NCBI GenBank assembly: GCA_035532755.1
Contig: DATKQI010000094.1
Span: 1-12,613 of the forward strand
Direction of reading: 5' to 3'
DNA length: 12,613 bases
Origin: DATKQI01 sp035532755
Lineage (GTDB): Bacteria > Pseudomonadota > Alphaproteobacteria > Acetobacterales > Acetobacteraceae
The notes beneath the pieces were generated by a model, which did not search any database, was not told where the DNA came from, and saw only the letters and a list, made by a program, of their open reading frames with translations. Position numbers and translations under genes: made by a program. Positions 1-5,961 of the stretch are shown here, piece after piece (within the stretch, counting starts at the first letter, position 1; each line of letters starts with the position of its first letter).

Positions 1-26
1 GGACGGCCAGGCCGCCCGGCACGCGA

Positions 27-695
27 TCAGATCTGCACGATCGAGTTCAGCGAGAACGTGACACCCGGCGGGTTCTCGCCGATCCGCAGCGTCTTCGCGT
101 CAATGAAGTGGTACGGCGGCACCGGCAGGTTGTCCGGCGCCGGCACGCCCGAATACACTCGCCCGGCCAGATCGTATTTGGACCCGTGGCAGGGGCACAG
201 ATAGCCGCCCGGCCAGTCCGGCACCGGAGTCGTCTTGCTGGGGTTCGGATAGAAGCCGGGGAGACAGCCCAGATGGGTGCAAATACCCACCAGCACGGCG
301 TATTCCGGCTTCACCGACCGGTGCCAGTTCTCCGCATAGGGCGGCTGCTGCAGCACCTTCGAATTCGGGTCGAGCAGCTTGTGGATAAGGTCGGGCGATT
401 GCAGGGTCTTCAGCGCCGCCGGGGTGCGGTTGACCACCAGGATGGGCTTGCTGCGCCACAGCAGCACGATCTGCTGGCCGGCGGGAATGCCCGACACATC
501 CACATCCACCGGCGCGCCGGCGGCGAGCGTATCCTTCGCCGGGTCCATCGAATCGATGAACGGCCACACCACCGCGCCCACGCCCACCGCCGCCATCGCG
601 CCGGTCACCAGCGTCAGGAAATCCCGCCGCCGCGGTCCGGCGCCGCCGGAATGCCCCGATGCGGCGCCGCCGCCGGGATGGGTGGTCGATGACAT
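27..695 (-). CDS. petA: Ubiquinol-cytochrome c reductase iron-sulfur (Rieske) subunit
   Basis: Rieske [2Fe-2S] subunit of the respiratory cytochrome bc1 complex. It passes electrons from ubiquinol to cytochrome c1 on the periplasmic face of the inner membrane. The 222-residue product shows both Rieske boxes: CTHLGC at about 139-144 and CPCHGS at about 167-172, which supply two Cys and two His ligands. A Gly/Ser/His-rich head of about 20 residues precedes a twin-arginine stretch (RRRDFLT, 22-28) and one hydrophobic segment (about 28-47), the uncleaved Tat anchor usual in this family. I start at the ATG at 693-695 because GAAGGAGAT lies 8 bases upstream. An in-frame TTG at 713 would add six residues but places that ribosome site inside the gene. 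Cytochrome b and c1 genes normally follow; only 26 bases remain on that side and no start codon context is visible. Function is near certain. Confidence 0.95.
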   Translation of the reverse strand: MSSTTHPGGGAASGHSGGAGPRRRDFLTLVTGAMAAVGVGAVVWPFIDSMDPAKDTLAAGAPVDVDVSGIPAGQQIVLLWRSKPILVVNRTPAALKTLQSPDLIHKLLDPNSKVLQQPPYAENWHRSVKPEYAVLVGICTHLGCLPGFYPNPSKTTPVPDWPGGYLCPCHGSKYDLAGRVYSGVPAPDNLPVPPYHFIDAKTLRIGENPPGVTFSLNSIVQI

Positions 696-835
696 GGATC
701 CGATCTCCTTCAACAGTCATACCCGCCCAGGTCGCGTCCGGGTAGCAGGCCGAAAGCTCCGCTCGGCCGACGGCACCCGTATTGCCGAATGCCGGCGCCG
801 CCGTCCAGAGCCGATTTCTCTGTTCGGCAGGATGC
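696..835 (-). other. Intergenic leader of the Rieske gene
   Basis: A 140-base gap between the SHS transporter stop and the Rieske start. It presumably holds the promoter of the bc1 operon, but I see no convincing -35/-10 pair. It contains a small inverted repeat at 748-768 (GGCCGA, 9-base loop, TCGGCC) with no following T-run, so it is a weak candidate for termination after the transporter or for a leader structure. Open frames running across this gap look like GC-driven shadows. Confidence 0.3.
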
Positions 836-2059
836 TCAATCCGCGCCGGATGTCGCCACCGCCTGCTCGCCCATGGGCACATTTCGTGCCTCCCGCCCGA
901 AGGCGACCATCACCGCGATCACCACCGCCACCACGCCCGCCACGCCCGCCAGTGCCCAGCTGTAGTTGTGGTGCATCCGTGCCCCGATGCCCGCCTGCAA
1001 CGTGGCGTTGTAGGAGGCGAGGAAGTTGCCGAGCTGATAGACGAAGCCCGGGAAGGTGGCCCGGATGGAGGGCGGGGACAGCTCGTTCAAATGCGCGGGA
1101 ATGATGCCCCACGCCCCCTGCACGCAGATCTGCATCAGGAACGCGCCCAGCCCGATATAGAACGGGGAGCTGGAGAATGCCCACAGCGGCAACACCGGCA
1201 GCGCGAGCACGCAGGCCAGCACGATCGCCACCCGCCGGCCGATCCGCTGGGACAGCGCGCCGAAGGCGATGCCGCCCAGGATCGCCCCGGCATTGTAGGT
1301 CAGCGCGATCGTGGTGATGGTGCCGTGGGAGAATTTGTGCTGCACGCCCAGGAACAGGTTCGGATAGATGTCCTGCGTGCCGTGGCTGAAGAAGTTGAAG
1401 GCCGTCATCATCACCACGGCATAGACCGTCAGCCCCAGATGCTGGCGCAGCACCGTGCCGATCGGCACCCGCGGCTGCGCCTTGCGCGCCACCCAATCCG
1501 GGCTTTCGGGCACGTGGCGGCGGATATACAGCACCAGCAGCGCCGGCACCGCGCCGATCATGAACAGCCCGCGCCAGCCGACCAGTGGGAAGAACACGTA
1601 GAACACGATGGTGGCCAGGAAATATCCGCTGGGGTAGCCAGATTGCAGCAGGCCGGAGACCCAGCCGCGCCATTTCGCGGGAATGGTCTCCATGGTCAGC
1701 GAGCTGCCGATGCCCCATTCGCCGCCCATGGCGATGCCGAACAGCGCGCGAAGCACCAGGAAGGTCGCCAGCGTGGGCGCGAGGCCCGAGGCGAGTTCCA
1801 GCACAGAGAAGCACAGGATGCTGGCCATCATCAGCGGCCGCCGGCCGTACCGGTCCGCCAGCCGCCCGAAGATGTAGGCACCCACCGCCCGGCAGGCCAG
1901 CGTGAGCGTGACCGCGACCGTGACCGCGGTGATCGACACGCCGAACGTCTTGGCGATGTCGCTGAACACGAACACCATGATGAAGAAATCGAAAGCGTCG
2001 AGCGTCCAGCCGAGGTAACTGGCGATCACGACCTTTCGCGCGCGGGCGATGTCGGACAT
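836..2059 (-). CDS. MFS transporter, SHS (sialate/lactate:H+ symporter) type
   Basis: A 407-residue, 12-helix inner-membrane proton symporter. The first helix carries WTLDAFDFFI (18-27), characteristic of the SHS branch of the major facilitator superfamily, whose members move lactate, pyruvate or sialic acid. MFS motif A follows in loop 2-3 (GRLADRYGRR, about 65-74), and a degenerate second copy (QRIGRR) sits in the middle of the C-terminal half. The GGEWG stretch in helix 4 is also typical of sugar/carboxylate symporters. The start ATG has GGAAGGGAG four to five bases upstream. A monocarboxylate is the most likely substrate by family; sequence alone cannot separate lactate from other organic acids. 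It shares strand with the downstream Rieske gene, but the 140-base gap argues for separate transcription. Family call is strong, substrate call weak. Confidence 0.85.
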   Translation of the reverse strand: MSDIARARKVVIASYLGWTLDAFDFFIMVFVFSDIAKTFGVSITAVTVAVTLTLACRAVGAYIFGRLADRYGRRPLMMASILCFSVLELASGLAPTLATFLVLRALFGIAMGGEWGIGSSLTMETIPAKWRGWVSGLLQSGYPSGYFLATIVFYVFFPLVGWRGLFMIGAVPALLVLYIRRHVPESPDWVARKAQPRVPIGTVLRQHLGLTVYAVVMMTAFNFFSHGTQDIYPNLFLGVQHKFSHGTITTIALTYNAGAILGGIAFGALSQRIGRRVAIVLACVLALPVLPLWAFSSSPFYIGLGAFLMQICVQGAWGIIPAHLNELSPPSIRATFPGFVYQLGNFLASYNATLQAGIGARMHHNYSWALAGVAGVVAVVIAVMVAFGREARNVPMGEQAVATSGAD

Positions 2060-2091
2060 TCTTCTCCCTTCCAGCGGCGCCCGGTTTGGCT

Positions 2092-2121
2092 GGCTGCCGC
2101 AAGCTGGCTCTTGCGGCAGCC
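2092..2121. repeat. Perfect 12-bp stem-loop upstream of the SHS transporter
   Basis: Inverted repeat GGCTGCCGCAAG (2092-2103), 6-base loop, exact complement (2110-2121). It sits between the ECF42 stop codon and the transporter start, 32 bases before the ATG of the leftward transporter. Read rightward it is followed by GTTTTGACCTTT, a fair T-run, but no rightward gene ends here. Read leftward, the direction of both flanking genes, it is followed by AGCCAAACC and is preceded by an A-run. It could end the ECF42 transcript without a U-tract, or be a leader structure of the transporter mRNA. Confidence 0.6.
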
Positions 2122-2149
2122 GTTTTGACCTTTATTGCGGCCGCTGCCA

Positions 2150-2165
2150 AGCCTGCCTCCAGGCT
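2150..2165 (-). repeat. Small inverted repeat just after the ECF42 stop
   Basis: AGCCTG, 4-base loop, CAGGCT: perfect 6-bp arms starting 17 bases past the sigma-factor stop codon. There is no T-run after it in the leftward direction, so it is at best a weak stem at the 3' end of the sigma-factor transcript. Confidence 0.3.
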
Positions 2166-2182
2166 CCTACCGCCGGCCGCGG

Positions 2183-3409
2183 TCAGGACACGGAAGCCGC
2201 CCGCCGTGCCAGGAACGCGCGCATGGCCGGGTCTTCGCACAGCCCGATGGCGCGGCTGTAGGCGGCGGCAGCCTCTTCGGGCCGGTCCAGGCGCTTGAGC
2301 AGGTGGGCGGCGAGCGCCCAGTAGGGTTGATAGCTCCCGACCGCCTCGTCCGGGATGGCCTGGAGGAATGCCCAGCCCGTGGCCGCGCCGCGCACCTCGG
2401 CGATGGCCGCGGCCCGGCCGACCAGCGCACCGATGGTGGGCGCGTGGCGCACCAGCCCCTCGTACAGCAGGGCGATCGCCTCCCAGTCGGTCCGACCGTT
2501 CCCGGCACGCCGGGCGTGCATCGACTGGATCGCCGCTTCGAGCTGGAAGCGCCCGATCCGGCCTGCCTGTTCGGCCGTCGCCAGCAGCCGTTCCGCCTCC
2601 TCGATCATCGGGCGGGACCAGCGCGCCACATCCTGCTCCGACAGCGGCACGTAGCCGCCCGCAGCCGTGCGCCGCGCCTCCCTGCGTGCCTCGCAATGCA
2701 GCATGAGCGCCAGCAGCCCCTGCACTTCCGGCTCCGCGGGCATCAGTCCCAGCAGCAGCCGGCCCAGGCCGATCGCCTCCATGGCCAGCCCCATGCGGCG
2801 CGGATCGGCGCCAGCCAGATCGTCCCAGCCGCTGCCGTAGGCGGCGTAGATCGCCTCCAGCACCGCATCGAGGCGAGAGGGGAGCATGGAGGCGACAGGC
2901 ACGTCGAACGGAATGCCCGCATCGTGGATCTTCGCCTTGGCGCGGGTAAGCCGCTGCCCCATGGCGGCCGGCTGCATGATGAACGCGGAGGCGATGCGGG
3001 CCGCATCCAACCCCAGCACGGTCTGGAGCATGAGCGGAGTGCGGGCCGCGGCGTCGATCGCCGGGTGGGCGCAGATGAACAGAAGCTTGAGCCGCTCGTC
3101 GGGAAACATGCTCTCGGTTTCCGCCAGTTCCTGCGCCTCGTCCGCCGCCGCGAGCAGGGTCGGCGTGGCGGCTTCGCGCACGCGCGCGTGGCGGGTGCGG
3201 TCGATCAGCCGCCTGCGCGCCACAGTGAGCAGCCATGCCTCGGGCTTGTCCGGCACGCCGGTGTGCGGCCAGACTTCCAGCGCGGCGCGGAAAGCATCGG
3301 CCAGCCCATCCTCCGCCGCCGCGACGTCGCGCGAGCGGGCCGCGAGAAAGGCGAGCAGCCGGCCGGTGGAATCTCGCGCCACCTGTTCGATCGCACGGCG
3401 CGCGTCCAT
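2183..3409 (-). CDS. RNA polymerase sigma factor, ECF42 group (with TPR-like C-terminal extension)
   Basis: Extracytoplasmic-function sigma factor of 408 residues, about twice the length of a simple ECF factor and the usual size of the ECF42 group. Region sigma2 spans about 10-75 (AEDGLADAF at 32-40 and WLLTVARRRLIDRTR at 59-73). Region sigma4 spans about 105-165 (LKLLFICAHPAID, then the helix pair ending LTRAKAKI). The remaining 240 residues form the helical extension. Its end, including YWALAAHLLKRLDRPEEAAAAYSRAI (about 363-388), reads like a tetratricopeptide repeat. In ECF42 the extension is known to be needed for activity and no anti-sigma factor is found; none is seen here. The gene lies 8 bases after the DGPF gene, and its ATG has no good ribosome site, suggesting translational coupling. 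The DGPF neighbour is the signature of this group and confirms the assignment. Confidence 0.92.
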   Translation of the reverse strand: MDARRAIEQVARDSTGRLLAFLAARSRDVAAAEDGLADAFRAALEVWPHTGVPDKPEAWLLTVARRRLIDRTRHARVREAATPTLLAAADEAQELAETESMFPDERLKLLFICAHPAIDAAARTPLMLQTVLGLDAARIASAFIMQPAAMGQRLTRAKAKIHDAGIPFDVPVASMLPSRLDAVLEAIYAAYGSGWDDLAGADPRRMGLAMEAIGLGRLLLGLMPAEPEVQGLLALMLHCEARREARRTAAGGYVPLSEQDVARWSRPMIEEAERLLATAEQAGRIGRFQLEAAIQSMHARRAGNGRTDWEAIALLYEGLVRHAPTIGALVGRAAAIAEVRGAATGWAFLQAIPDEAVGSYQPYWALAAHLLKRLDRPEEAAAAYSRAIGLCEDPAMRAFLARRAASVS

Positions 3410-3417
3410 GGCCGGTT

Positions 3418-3777
3418 TCAGTGCTGCATCGGCGGCAGGTTGGGCCGCACCTCCACCGCCCCGCCGGGTGTGGCCGGATAGCGGGAAGCCCAGTCGAGCG
3501 CGGTATCGAGGGTCGGCGCATCTATGATGAAATAGCCGGCAAGCTGCTCCTTGGCTTCCGCGAACGGCCCGTCCTGCACGTGCCGCTGGCCGTTCCGCCG
3601 CCGCAGGATCGTGGCGGTCTCCGGCGGTTCGAGGCCGGCGCCACCGACGAACACGCCCGCATCCTTGAGCGCCTTGATGTAGGGGGGCAGCCGCGCCCAG
3701 TAGGCCTGCTGCTTCTGCGGATCGGTTCGCTCGGCGAAATCCGCAGCGGTTTCATAGATCAGGATGGTGTAGTTCAT
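3418..3777 (-). CDS. DGPF/YCII-domain protein, partner of ECF42
   Basis: A 119-residue YCII-related (DGPF) protein. The hallmark DGPF tetrapeptide is at 69-72 and continues as AEAKEQLAGYFIID, the usual family pattern. These small ferredoxin-fold-like proteins have no proven biochemical role, but genes for them accompany ECF42 sigma factors in many genomes and are regarded as the sigma factor's targets. The ATG at 3775-3777 is chosen because GAAGGAAC lies just upstream and because MNYTILIY is the normal N-terminus. A longer in-frame frame reaching to 3864 would run through the predicted promoter. It is the first gene of a two-gene operon, 8 bases before the sigma factor. Only one DGPF gene is present here, whereas some clusters carry several. 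Confidence 0.9.
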   Translation of the reverse strand: MNYTILIYETAADFAERTDPQKQQAYWARLPPYIKALKDAGVFVGGAGLEPPETATILRRRNGQRHVQDGPFAEAKEQLAGYFIIDAPTLDTALDWASRYPATPGGAVEVRPNLPPMQH

Positions 3778-3827
3778 GGCTGTTCCTTCGGTGCTTGGGA
3801 GCGAAGGATGTCCTCGCCCGAAGCCAT

Positions 3828-3854
3828 GACGCGCCGGCGCCCGGCGTTTCGACA
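3828..3854 (-). promoter_or_regulatory. Candidate ECF42-dependent promoter of the DGPF-sigma operon
   Basis: Read leftward, TGTCGA (3854-3849), exactly 17 bases, then CGTC (3831-3828), about 50 bases before the DGPF start codon. As I recall, the ECF42 promoter pattern in the literature is TGTCGA at -35 and CG(A/T)C at -10. Both elements, the spacing and the location fit. The hexamer also occurs by chance inside coding sequence elsewhere in the window, so support comes from the paired elements and position rather than the hexamer alone. It implies that the sigma factor drives its own operon. Confidence 0.65.
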
Positions 3855-3862
3855 CCGTTTGC

Positions 3863-3897
3863 AAAAATATCGCCTGCCGTGCCGGAATGCCTACGGC
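3863..3897 (-). terminator. Weak candidate terminator after the DUF488 gene
   Basis: Read leftward, GCCGT (3897-3893) overlapping the DUF488 stop codon pairs with ACGGC (3880-3876). After 8 bases a run of five T follows (3867-3863). The stem is only 5 bp with a 12-base loop and the T-run is distant, so this is a marginal call. It would separate the haemoglobin operon from the ECF42 operon. Confidence 0.25.
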
Positions 3898-4271
3898 TTT
3901 CGCGGTAAGGCTTTCCTGCCGGGGCTTCCCGCGAGGAAGCGCGCCAGCACCACCGCATGATTGATGTCATGATCCCGCGCCGCATAGAGCAGTGTCACAA
4001 CGCCATGTGCGGCAAGGTCGCGGATCGGCGCAAGATGCTCCGGGTGGGCAGCCAGTTCCGCATGGTATCGGCGGGCGAATTCCTCCCACCGGTCGGGTCG
4101 GTGGCCGAACCATTTGCGTAGATCGGGGCTCGGCGCCGCATCCTTTGCCCACAGATCGATCTTCGCGACGACCCGCGCGAGCCCACGGGGCCAGAGCCGG
4201 TCAACGAGAACACGCGTACCGTCTTCCGGCTCCGGCGATTCGTAGACCCGCTTGAGACGCAGCGCCTTCAT
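3891..4271 (-). CDS. DUF488 family protein (YeaO-like)
   Basis: A 126-residue cytoplasmic protein of the DUF488 family, close in type to E. coli YeaO; its molecular function is unknown. Conserved family segments are visible: RVLVDRLWPRGL (20-31), KWFGHRPDRWEEFARRY (53-69) and VTLLYAARDHDINHAVVL (92-109). The ATG at 4269-4271 is chosen because MKALRLKRVY is the standard family start; an upstream in-frame TTG would push 57 bases into the haemoglobin gene. The start codon is 16 bases past the haemoglobin stop, so the two are almost certainly cotranscribed from the regulated divergent promoter. That context suggests a role when nitric oxide or low oxygen is present, which is inference only. The family call is strong. 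Confidence 0.88.
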   Translation of the reverse strand: MKALRLKRVYESPEPEDGTRVLVDRLWPRGLARVVAKIDLWAKDAAPSPDLRKWFGHRPDRWEEFARRYHAELAAHPEHLAPIRDLAAHGVVTLLYAARDHDINHAVVLARFLAGSPGRKALPRKP

Positions 4272-4287
4272 CGGGCATCGCCCGCGC

Positions 4288-4740
4288 TCATGTCCTGGCC
4301 GCCGGCACCGCGTCGTTCCGCACGGCAATGCCCATTGCGAGGCTTTCGGCGATCCGCCCGGCCAGGGCGATGAACCGGCTCGCCGCGGCGGGCGGACACT
4401 CCGCCTCGGCCGTTTCCCGCCACACCGCGAGCCAGCGCGCGAAATGTTCGGGGCCGATCGGCAGCGACAGATGCGCGCGCATCGGGGTGCCGTGGTAGCG
4501 CCCGCTCATCAGCGCCACGGAGGACCAGAAGGCGCACATGCGGGGGAGGTGCGTGTCCCAATCCGACACGCGCGCCGCGAAGACCGGCCCGAGCAGAGCA
4601 TCGCTCCGCAGCTTTCCGTAAAAGGCATGGACGAGGCGGGCGATCATCGGCTCGTCGATGCCGATCTCGGCGGCGACCTCCGCGGCATAGGCGGCTCGGC
4701 GGAGATGTGGATCCGAATCCGGTGATACATCCATCGACAT
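4288..4740 (-). CDS. Group III truncated haemoglobin
   Basis: A 150-residue class III (P-type) 2/2 haemoglobin, a cytoplasmic haem protein. Members of this class are linked to nitric oxide and oxygen chemistry; Campylobacter Ctb is the best-studied example. Key positions aligned by eye to Ctb are all present: Tyr41 (B10, in AFYGKLR), His64 (E7, in WDTHLPRM), the proximal His90 (F8, in RAHLSLP) and Trp103 (G8). The segments FWSSVALMSGRY and CPPAAASRF are also typical. It starts at the ATG at 4740; a second in-frame ATG two codons in (4734) is possible. No strong Shine-Dalgarno is visible. It is the first gene of a leftward operon with DUF488 and is divergent from an NsrR-like regulator across 58 bases, which supports NO-responsive expression and a role in NO handling. 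Confidence 0.93.
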   Translation of the reverse strand: MSMDVSPDSDPHLRRAAYAAEVAAEIGIDEPMIARLVHAFYGKLRSDALLGPVFAARVSDWDTHLPRMCAFWSSVALMSGRYHGTPMRAHLSLPIGPEHFARWLAVWRETAEAECPPAAASRFIALAGRIAESLAMGIAVRNDAVPAART

Positions 4741-4749
4741 TTCGGTAGC

Positions 4750-4778
4750 AATTTACCGCCAGAAACAGGTATTGTAAA
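4750..4778 (-). promoter_or_regulatory. Candidate sigma70-type promoter of the haemoglobin-DUF488 operon
   Basis: Read leftward, TTTACA (4778-4773, five of six to TTGACA), 17 bases, then TAAATT (4755-4750, four of six to TATAAT), about 10 bases before the haemoglobin ATG. The -35 element lies inside the palindrome at 4762-4788, so a bound repressor would block it. The very short leader is the weak point. Confidence 0.5.
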
Positions 4779-4780
4779 TA
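4752..4780 (+). promoter_or_regulatory. Candidate promoter of the NsrR-like regulator
   Basis: Rightward TTTACC (4752-4757), 17 bases, TAAATA (4775-4780). The matches to consensus are modest (four and three of six), but the spacing is ideal and the -10 lies within the palindrome, which would give autoregulation. The regulator start codon at 4799 has GGAGAA (4789-4794) as its ribosome site. Confidence 0.35.
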
Positions 4781-4788
4781 CTTGTTTC
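4762..4788. promoter_or_regulatory. Palindromic operator, probable NsrR-type site
   Basis: A 27-bp imperfect inverted repeat: GAAACAGGTATT, three central bases, then AATACTTGTTTC. The 12-base arms differ at one position. It stands in the 58-bp gap between the divergent haemoglobin and regulator genes and overlaps both candidate promoters. Known NsrR sites are AT-rich dyads with a core near ATTT-N-AAAT. The AT-rich centre here is similar in layout, although the outer half-sites differ from the E. coli consensus. Binding by the adjacent regulator is inferred. Confidence 0.65.
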
Positions 4789-4798
4789 GGAGAACCTC

Positions 4799-5209
4799 AT
4801 GCGCCTGACGAGCTTCACGGATTTCGGCCTGCGCGCGCTGATGCGCCTTGCGGCGACCCCGGGCGCGCTGATGACGAACGACGCGCTCGCCGCCGCCCTC
4901 GGCGTATCGCGCAACCATCTGGCGAAGGTGCTGCAGGATCTGGGAGCGGCGGGCTATGTGCGGACCGTGCGGGGCGTTCACGGCGGCGTGGCGCTGGCGC
5001 AACCCGCCGGGGCGATCCGTATCGGCGATGTGGTACGGCGGCTGGAGCGCGACCAGCCGATGGTGGAATGCTTCCGCCCCGACGGCGGCGCGTGCTGCCT
5101 GATGCCGGATTGCCGCCTGCGCGGGATGCTGGCCACCGCGCACGCCGCGTTCATGGATTCCCTGAACGCCTTCACCCTCGCCGATTGCGCCTTGCGGCAT
5201 GCCGCCTAG
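4799..5209 (+). CDS. nsrR: Rrf2-family regulator, NsrR-like (nitric oxide-sensing Fe-S repressor)
   Basis: A 136-residue Rrf2 winged-helix regulator. The DNA-binding domain covers about 1-80, opening with MRLTSFTDFGLRALMRLA and carrying the helix VSRNHLAKVLQDLGAAGYV (36-54). Next comes a cysteine cluster, C91, C99, C100 and C105, in a context ending MPDCRLRGML and then FTLADC, which matches NsrR better than IscR. Streptomyces NsrR binds its [4Fe-4S] cluster through Asp8 and three cysteines; here residue 8 is Asp, and C91, C99 or C100, and C105 lie at comparable spacing. NO attacks the cluster and releases repression. The gene has a good ribosome site (GGAGAA). Its divergence from a haemoglobin gene fits an NO-response repressor. 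It ends 3 bases from the convergent small gene. Extra cysteines C100 (or C99) and C130 are unusual. Confidence 0.88.
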   Translation: MRLTSFTDFGLRALMRLAATPGALMTNDALAAALGVSRNHLAKVLQDLGAAGYVRTVRGVHGGVALAQPAGAIRIGDVVRRLERDQPMVECFRPDGGACCLMPDCRLRGMLATAHAAFMDSLNAFTLADCALRHAA

Positions 5210-5212
5210 TTG

Positions 5213-5431
5213 CTATCGCGTCTTCACCCGTTTGCAGACCGTGCGGATATAGGCCTTCTTGCCCACCTCCCGCATGTCGCTGGACCGGCCGATCACGTCC
5301 TGCCAGCCCTGGGTGCACCCCAGTTCGTTGTGAACGAGGGTGGACAGCACGTCGATCGCCGTCTTCTGCGTGCATTGGTGCACCGGCGTGGCGTTCAGGC
5401 AGATCAGGATGATGGCCTGGAACGCCGCCAT
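5213..5431 (-). CDS. Small cysteine-containing hypothetical protein
   Basis: A 72-residue protein whose function I do not recognise, though it resembles short uncharacterised proteins found in rhizobia and relatives. It has a hydrophobic first 12 residues (MAAFQAIILICL) followed by a polar, mildly basic body (tail CKRVKTR). Four cysteines are at 11, 20, 39 and 66, so two disulfides or a metal site are possible. Whether the N-terminus is a signal or just a core strand is unclear. It starts at the ATG at 5429-5431, seven bases after the cupin stop, with GAGGCAGGG directly before the start. It is therefore probably the last gene of the leftward permease-permease-cupin operon. Its stop is 3 bases from the stop of the convergent regulator, leaving no room for a separate terminator. 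Confidence 0.65.
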   Translation of the reverse strand: MAAFQAIILICLNATPVHQCTQKTAIDVLSTLVHNELGCTQGWQDVIGRSSDMREVGKKAYIRTVCKRVKTR

Positions 5432-5438
5432 CCCTGCC

Positions 5439-5936
5439 TCACGGATGCCGATGGATCGGATCGACCCAGTACACGGCCTCCGGCTTCTCCACCGGCTCGA
5501 TGTCGAGGTTCACCACCACCGCCTCGTTGTCGCTGCGCACCAGCACGCATTCCAGCGGCTCATCCGCGCTCGCGTTGATCTCCTGGTGCGGCACGAAGGG
5601 CGGGACGAAGATGAAATCCCCGGCTTCGGCCTCGGCCACGTATTCCAGCCGCTCGCCCCAGCGCATCCGCGCCCGCCCGCGCACCACGTAGATCACGCTT
5701 TCCAGTTCGCCATGATGGTGCGCGCCGGTCTTGGCATCGGGGTGGATCGTCACCGTGCCGGCCCAGATCTTCTGCGCGCCCACCCGTGCGGCGTTGATCG
5801 CCGCGGCGCGGCTCATCCCCGGCGTCTGCGCCGTGTTGGGATCGAGGGTGCTGCCCTTGATCACCTGGACGCCATGCGTGCGCCAGTGGTCCGCGGCATC
5901 GGGATGGGGGTGGTCGTGATGATGCCCGGTGCTCAT
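5439..5936 (-). CDS. Cupin-domain protein with His-rich N-terminus
   Basis: A single-domain cupin of 165 residues. Motif 1 is complete (GAHHHGELESVIYVVRG, 71-87, giving His73, His75 and Glu79), and so is motif 2 (GDFIFVPPFVPHQEIN, 106-121, giving His117). The 3-His/1-Glu metal site of active cupins is thus intact, so a mononuclear metal enzyme (dioxygenase or isomerase type) or metal-dependent sensor is possible. The first 17 residues hold six histidines (GHHHDHPHPDAADH), which may bind or sequester metal. The ATG at 5936 has the strong ribosome site GGAGGACGC. The gene is 25 bases after a permease gene and 7 before the small Cys protein, so it is cotranscribed with exporters. Substrate unknown. 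The fold assignment is sure. Confidence 0.88.
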   Translation of the reverse strand: MSTGHHHDHPHPDAADHWRTHGVQVIKGSTLDPNTAQTPGMSRAAAINAARVGAQKIWAGTVTIHPDAKTGAHHHGELESVIYVVRGRARMRWGERLEYVAEAEAGDFIFVPPFVPHQEINASADEPLECVLVRSDNEAVVVNLDIEPVEKPEAVYWVDPIHRHP

Positions 5937-5961
5937 GCGTCCTCCGTTCCTTCGCGTGAAT

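Noticed and set aside
2092..2126. Rho-independent terminator for rightward transcription
   Set aside because: The stem and T-run would fit, but no supported gene runs rightward into it, so I list it only as a stem-loop.
782..2128. 448-codon plus-strand frame opposite the SHS transporter
   Set aside because: Rich in His, Gln, Arg and Asp as expected for the antisense of a GC-rich membrane gene; no motifs and no ribosome site.
2135..3481. 448-codon plus-strand frame opposite the ECF42 gene
   Set aside because: Antisense shadow of a confidently assigned sigma factor; composition is compositional noise.
717..3521. 934-codon open frame on the minus strand spanning the transporter and sigma-factor genes
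   Set aside because: It overlaps two well-supported genes on the same strand in another frame, and its translation is Arg/Gly/Ala-rich low-complexity sequence with no family resemblance; an artefact of high GC.
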